Shown here in pieces: positions 58,494 through 64,000 of a stretch of DNA of 64,000 nt. The notes beneath the pieces were generated by a model. It saw nothing but the letters and a program-made list of their open reading frames with translations, was not told where the DNA came from and did no database searches. Source of the stretch: Blastomyces gilchristii SLH14081 (taxonomy: Eukaryota; Ascomycota; Eurotiomycetes; Onygenales; Ajellomycetaceae); assembly GCF_000003855.2 (NCBI RefSeq), contig NW_003101680.1, forward strand, positions 2,502,729 through 2,566,728, read 5' to 3'. The translations under genes were made by a program, and so were the position numbers. Position 1 is the stretch's first letter, and each line of letters opens with the position of its first letter.

Positions 58494-59650
58494 TTTCAAG
58501 CTCAGTCAGTCAGCAACTGCCTGTTATAACTGAAAGAACTAGAAACTTGTATACTTTAATCTCTGTGAATTCTACTACAGACACTCAGAAGCAGTCACTT
58601 GAACTATGAATAATCTCTGTGAAGGAAGTTTCAGAGAACTTATTAATCACTCACAGAACATCATTCTCTGCATCTGTGACAGAGAAACTCTCTGAACTCA
58701 TAAATGAATCAATCTCAGTGAAGAACATTCTTAAGCATCTCTTATAAAATCAAGCTATTTTTCTATAAGAAATACTTACTGTCTGCAAACACTCTTGAAC
58801 TGAGTCTCTAAATATGATCTTCAGAGATACCTGCAAACTGAAAAGAAACTTCCTTAAGTTACAATCACTTAAGATCACTTATTGAATCATAATTTATAAA
58901 AGCTTTTGCAAGTTTGCATTTGAAATTGACTCACAAGCCTGACTGTGTGATATAAAAGATGAAGAAGCTGTCATCTATGCAATGACAGACCTCTATTACA
59001 CTGAAGTCAAGAACTGGCTGAATTATCTAGAGAATGATTATAAGAGATCTCACTGATCTGTTCTTAAAACCTATCTAGAGAATAAGTTGAAGAACTCTGT
59101 GAGCTGAACAGAGAACATCTGAACTGTGATCATTAATATTAGAAAAAGAGATAAGAAATCTGATGAAGATTACTCACAGTGCTTTATAAAATTATGATGT
59201 GAATTGAGACCTGTGAAAACAGGGCTCTGAAACAAGACCTGAATGATGATATTTGCAAAGAGACTGAATAAAGATATGCAGAATAAGCTTATTGAGTAAG
59301 ACTCTAAGTCCTTGATTCTGAAGAAACTGATGACTTTTATTTATCACTTACAAATCACTGTGAGAGCTACAGATCTGTGAAGAGTGAATCACTGATCAAC
59401 TCTGCAAGAACCAGAATAACAGAGAACAGATTTGTTAGAAAAAGATGATAAGATATAGAGAGATTTGTATCTGACTGCTGAGCAGAGAGAGAGAGCTTTA
59501 CAAGCTTCTGTGAACAGAGTGTATAATAAAGAGATTAAGAAAAAGAGACTCTGCTTCATCTGTTCTAAATCAGAATATCTCTGTGTAAACTGTCTGAATA
59601 AATTAAAATAGAAATTTGAGAAGTCATGAACAGAGTCAGTAACAGTCTTT
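58494..59650 (+). pseudogene. Family 3 copy 3 gag, inactivated
   Basis: This aligns with copy 1 gag. KDEEAVIYAMTDLYY lies near 58960, and one Trp codon survives nearby (KNWLNYLENDY). The zinc knuckle near 59546-59590 reads LCFICSKSEYLCVNC: the second Cys is intact but His is now Tyr. Comparing it with copy 1 recovers a normal CCHC layout. Confidence 0.82.
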
Positions 59651-62600
59651 TTAAGGGCCTTGAAGCTGATATCTGAATCTGTTACTCTCTCAATGAAAAT
59701 ACTTACTTACAGAGAGAGACTGTGTCACAGTACTGCTGCTCTGCAAGCATGAAAAGCATTAATAGACTCAGAATCTCAGGTTACTGTGATGTCTCTAAAG
59801 CTCACAGAGTGAATGAGCTGAAAGATGAAGACTGAGAATCTACTTTTATAATAAGCAGGATGTGAGAACTCAGATCTGAGAGCTGAGAGACTTATAAGAA
59901 TTATCTTTGAATTATAAGATCTCTCTGAAATCTGAAGAAGATTTGCAGAAACTGTGATTATCACAGATATTGTAGATGACATATACTTAAGACTTGTATG
60001 ACTTCAAAGACACAATCTGCATATAGCTGTCTATAAGTCAGGTTTATACTTCTGATCAGTGTTGATAGACTTACTTACAGAGATAGAATCAGTTAATACT
60101 GTAGAGTTAATTAGAGAAGATAAGCTCATCTATATAATAACTTTGTAAGTGTCTGAGAATCTCACAGTCATGAAAACTGAGCTTCAGATATCAGAGAAAT
60201 ACTGAGATCTTGCAGAGATATTCAGCCTAGCAAAGACAGCTGAGCTTCTCTCTCACTATGAGAAGAATCTAATAATAGATTTAATAGAAGAGTAGAAACC
60301 CTTCTGAGAATTAATCTATAAGCTCTCTTATTATAAGACAGAGGTCTTGCAGATCTATGTGAAGAAGAATCTGAAGAATGATTTTATCTGATCTTCACAG
60401 ATCTCTGTGAAAGCCTCTGTGATATTTATGAAGAAGAAGAATAAAGATCTCAGATTGTGTGTAGATTACTGTGATCTGAACTTCAAGATAATAAAGAGCT
60501 GTTATTCTCTGTCTCTGATTGAGAATGTAATCAACTGTCTCACAGAAGCTGTCATATTCACACAACTGAATGTAATCAATATATATACATGACTGTGAAT
60601 ACAGTCTGAGAATGAATAAAAGACTGTCTTTAGAACTGCACTAAGATTGTTTGAATATCTAGTGATGTCTTTTGATCTGACTAATATTCTCACAGTATTT
60701 CAGTCTTTCATTAATAAAATACTTTATATATATCTGAATGTCTTCATGATAATATATCTGAATGATATGATAATGTACTTTATGAAGAAGAAAGAATATA
60801 CTGAGTATGTATAAAGTGTATTGAAGATCTTAGATGAGGCAGAACTGTATATTAAGCTTATAAAGTGCAACTTCAGTATTCACTGAATTAATTTCCTAGA
60901 ATATGTAATCACTGCAGATAGTATTCAGATGAAATCTTCATAGATTGAGACTATTCTATCATAGCTGAAGTTAACTAGTATTTATAAGATTCAGATCTTT
61001 CTGAGCTTTGTGAATTTCTATAGATAGTTTATCTTTGTATTTATAAGAATCTTCTTGACTCTTACAGACATGCTGAAGAATGAAAATAAGAAGAAGTTAT
61101 TTCATGAACAGAGAATGAAAAGATTATTAAGAAGAAAGAACTGTGAGAACTTCTTTATCTCAGAAGCTCATGAGATCTTTATAAGATTAAAACAGATATT
61201 CATAGACACAGTGATACTGTTTCACTTTAATCTCTTACTCTTAATCAGATTAGAGACAGATATCTTCTTCTTTATAATTTCAGAAATAGTCTTATAACTA
61301 CAGTCAAATGAGAACTGGGTTTCAGTAGTCTTTTTCTCATGAAAGATGTAACTCACAGAGATTAACTATAATATTCATAATTAGAAGCTTCTTATAATAG
61401 TGAAATTCTTCTGTCACTAATACTACTACTTTGAGAGTCTTATGACAGTGATTACTATTAGAACTGATTATAACAGCTTATAACAGTTTACTTCAATCAA
61501 GAAACTCTTATAATAACAGATTCACTGAGCTCAGAGACTGAGTAAGTTCTGATTTAAGATAGAATATATCAAGAGAACTAAGAATTCAGTAGACAGACTC
61601 TCTTACAGATCAGACTATATTAAGAAGATCAGAGTAACAGACACAGAGAGGCTAGAGAAGACAGAAAAGCTTTGCAAAATGCTTAAACTGAGTATTATAA
61701 AGAGATTGACTAAAGAGTCTCTCAATCTCTTATAAGAGAAGAGAGAGAAGAGAGAGAAGAAATCTATACAACTACTCTCTATAACACTGAGAGTTAACAC
61801 TTCAAGAATCTCTATGAGAATTCTTGAAGAGAGTATCTATAATCTGAAGAATTTGCAGACTTTGAGAAGCATCACAGAAGACCTGATATAAGAAAAAATA
61901 GAGTATAAGTCTTTATAAGATCTTCTATTCAGATTGTCTGAACTGTAACTGAAGAATGAATATACTCAGTATATTTAAAAACTACTCACAGCAGGAATCA
62001 ATTCTGCAGAAATAAAGACTTGAAGAGACTTAAATAATCTCTTATAAAGAGAGGGCTGGATTTATATACCTGTGAATAAGTTTCTATGTATAGAACTCAT
62101 TAAAAGGCATCATGACTCTTCTCTAGTGAGTCATTTTATAGATACTAGAACTTATGAGTTGCTTGTAAGAAAATACTTCTGACTGAAGATATGAGAACTT
62201 GTGAAGAAGATAGTGAATTCTTATACTATTTATCAGAGTTCATGAGTAGTGCAGTTCAGACTATATAAAGAACTTACTTCTCTACTCATTCTGTAAAAAC
62301 CTTGAGAACAGCTAGAAATGAATGCTCTTGTAAGTCTTCTGAAAAGTAAGAATATATATAATACCTGCTTTGACAGTGTGCTGATGATAGTAAATTGCTT
62401 TATCAAGATAACACACTTTATACCCATCTGTAAGAACTTGAAGTTAAAGAATTTAACTCATATCTTTATCTGCAATGTGATCTGATTGTATGAATTATTT
62501 ATGAATATTATCTCAGATAGAATATCTGATGAGTATATTGAAACAGTATTTACAGTACTTTGTCAATTATAATCAGAATAACTGAGTGCATTGATTATCA

Positions 62601-63430
62601 CTTACAGAGTTCATATACAACAACTTAAAACATGTCAGTACAGATAAAACTCTCTTTAAGATACTCACTGAGACTCATTTATGAATGATCTTGATGAACT
62701 TATAAGAGTATACTATAGAGTGTGATGATGCCTGTGAACAGGCTGAGAGAATTCAGAAGATTCAGGAGAAAGTCTGTAAATTCTTGAGAAAGACTCAAGA
62801 GTATCAGAAGAGATACTATGACTTCAAGCATATTATAAAGAGTTTTAAGAAAGATAATAGAGTCTGACTGAGTCTAGAAAATATTATTATATAGAGATTT
62901 AGTAAGAAGCTGAATCTCTTACAGACAGAGTCTTATAAGATTATGAAGAAAGTTAGCTTACAATTCTATAGATTAAAACTATTATCTGAGTTGTAGATAT
63001 ATAATGTTTTTTATATCTCTTTGCTCTGTGAATATAAGAAATTCTTAGAAGAGAATTCTGTGACTCATCACTCTGTTTATAAAGTACTAGAGAGTGAAAG
63101 AGAATATCAGATTAAAGAAATTGTTAACTCAGAGAAATGAGATTATAAGCTCTGATTCAAGATTCAGTGATAAGAGTATTCTGATAAGATGAATAAGTTC
63201 ACTTGAGAATCATTCAGATAGATAAGATATCTGCAGAAGCTAAGACATGACTTTTATACTGTGAATTCTGACAAGTCAGAATAGCACAGTCTTCACTAAG
63301 AACCTGATTGTAATAAAGATATTAACACTGTCATTTACAAATTCTAGTCTACAAGATGATGAGTTTCTACTGAGATAAACAGTCTGTGATATATATAAGA
63401 GAAGAAGAAATCATGTTCTCATTAAAGTTA
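59650..63430 (+). pseudogene. Family 3 copy 3 pol (PR-RT-RH-IN-chromodomain), inactivated
   Basis: Protease at about 59740-60030. RT spans about 60220-61000, with open segment 60407-60592 (KASVIFMKKKNKDLRLCVDY) and box YLND at 60755-60766. RNase H is at about 61130-61500. The integrase zinc region is near 62090-62230; part of the integrase core (about 150 bp around the second Asp region) is missing at about 62515. The chromodomain is at about 63095-63290. Stops are frequent. Confidence 0.88.
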
Positions 63431-63554
63431 AAAAATAAGAAAATAAACAGGGCTGTGAACACAATTTGAAGATCAATAAAGAAAAAATAAAGAAAACTTA
63501 AATTCACACTCTTATTACTTATGACACTTAATCTCTTTACAACTACTAATTTCT

Positions 63555-64000
63555 CTCTTCAAAGAAGCAGAGAGTATTATATCTGTGATACAGACAATTG
63601 TTACATTTGACATGAAGACTGTCAGAAATGCACAGACTTCAGAGAAGCTGAACATCAGAGTATATACAGTTATAGCAGAGTCTTGAGAGCTGACTGTCTG
63701 TACATATAATCAGATATCTCTTATGAAGCTGTGTCTGCTTTCTCAGTTATACTGAAGTATTCAGTCTGAAAACAATTGAGATATAAAGAGAGAGCTTATC
63801 TGTTCAGATCAACTTCTGTTGTAAATTCATGATATTCACATTGCCTTGATTATCTGGATTTTACAGGTACTCAGAAACTCATCTCTCATTGATAATGAAA
63901 TTGCAGAAATGCGCTGCAGTGTGAGAACCATTGATAGAGAACCTAGGCATATTCATATATATCTGGTCAGAGATTGTGTGAGTAGAAGAGAAATGATCAT
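63555..64000 (+). pseudogene. Family 3 accessory frame, copy 3 (partial)
   Basis: This starts after the chromodomain, in the same place as in copies 1 and 2 (ISVIQTIVTFDMKTVRNAQ near 63580), and continues to the window end. It shows that the region is a regular part of the family rather than a one-off insertion. Confidence 0.5.

Larger units (their letters stand above)
58236..64000 (+). mobile_element. Family 3 copy 3: 5' part, runs off the window
   Basis: A plus-strand copy inserted into the hAT element. The 5' LTR, gag, pol, chromodomain and the beginning of the accessory frame are present; the 3' LTR would fall about 1.1 kb past the window end, judging from copy 1. It aligns to copy 1 over its whole length, apart from a deletion of about 150 bp near 62515 in integrase (copy 1 36555-36680). 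Confidence 0.93.

Noticed and set aside
1..64000. CRISPR arrays, rRNA genes, bacterial operons
   Set aside because: No regularly spaced palindromic repeats, rRNA motifs or ribosome-binding-site-led gene clusters were seen. The repeats are dispersed and belong to eukaryotic retroelements.

Overview
This 64 kb window looks like a repeat-filled, AT-rich compartment of a filamentous ascomycete (Pezizomycotina-type) genome. I find no intact protein-coding gene. Nearly everything is long-terminal-repeat retrotransposon of the Ty3/Gypsy type, decayed by dense C-to-T and G-to-A transitions. The decay resembles fungal repeat-induced point mutation (RIP). CpG is almost gone from the internal regions, and Trp, Arg and Gln codons have become TGA, TAA or TAG throughout otherwise readable gag-pol frames. 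The organism call is an inference from this decay, the chromodomain-type Gypsy elements, a fungal-looking hAT transposase tail and a short fungal-style intron.

Three Gypsy families account for most of the window. Family 1 has LTRs of 271-363 bp starting TGTGGCGGGC and a chromodomain. It has five copies: copy 1 (minus; pieces 1945-3968, 9686-11235, 20168-20671), copy 2 (minus; 3969-9685, complete), copy 3 (plus; pieces between 22018 and 46621), copy 4 (minus; 39881-44008, internally deleted) and copy 5 (plus; 46622-50735, interrupted). Family 2 has LTRs of 167 or 184 bp and an antisense accessory gene. Its copies are A (11236-20167) and B (23198-31527), both plus and both complete end to end. 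Family 3 has 258 bp LTRs, a chromodomain and an extra open region after pol. It is present as a 3' fragment (20672-22017), copy 1 (32285-39532, complete), copy 2 (minus; 50736-57286) and copy 3 (58236 to the window end). Minor elements are a hAT transposon end (57287-58235), a related 506 bp non-autonomous element (20893-21398) and a tRNA-derived SINE-like insertion (11859-12548).

The elements sit inside one another. Target-site duplications at the nested junctions (CTTGT, CAATG, ACTCT, TTAC, TATC and a SINE duplication of 11 bp) fix the order. Along the right side the nest is six deep: family 3 fragment, then family 1 copy 3, family 1 copy 5, family 3 copy 2, hAT, family 3 copy 3. Only the first 1.9 kb is not assigned to an element. 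It holds AT-rich sequence, a 163 bp tandem duplication with one mutated and one unmutated unit, and a small GC-normal island.

The most interesting item is in family 2. Between integrase and the 3' LTR, on the strand opposite gag-pol, both copies carry a long readable frame split by a 55-nt GTAAGT...CTRACAC...TTCTTAG intron. The frame continues across the intron only if it is removed, and this holds in both copies. The downstream exon has clustered Cys residues. An intron antisense to the genomic RNA would not be spliced out during retrotransposition, so this looks like a genuine antisense gene carried by the element. Family 3 carries a different, sense-strand accessory frame in the equivalent position.
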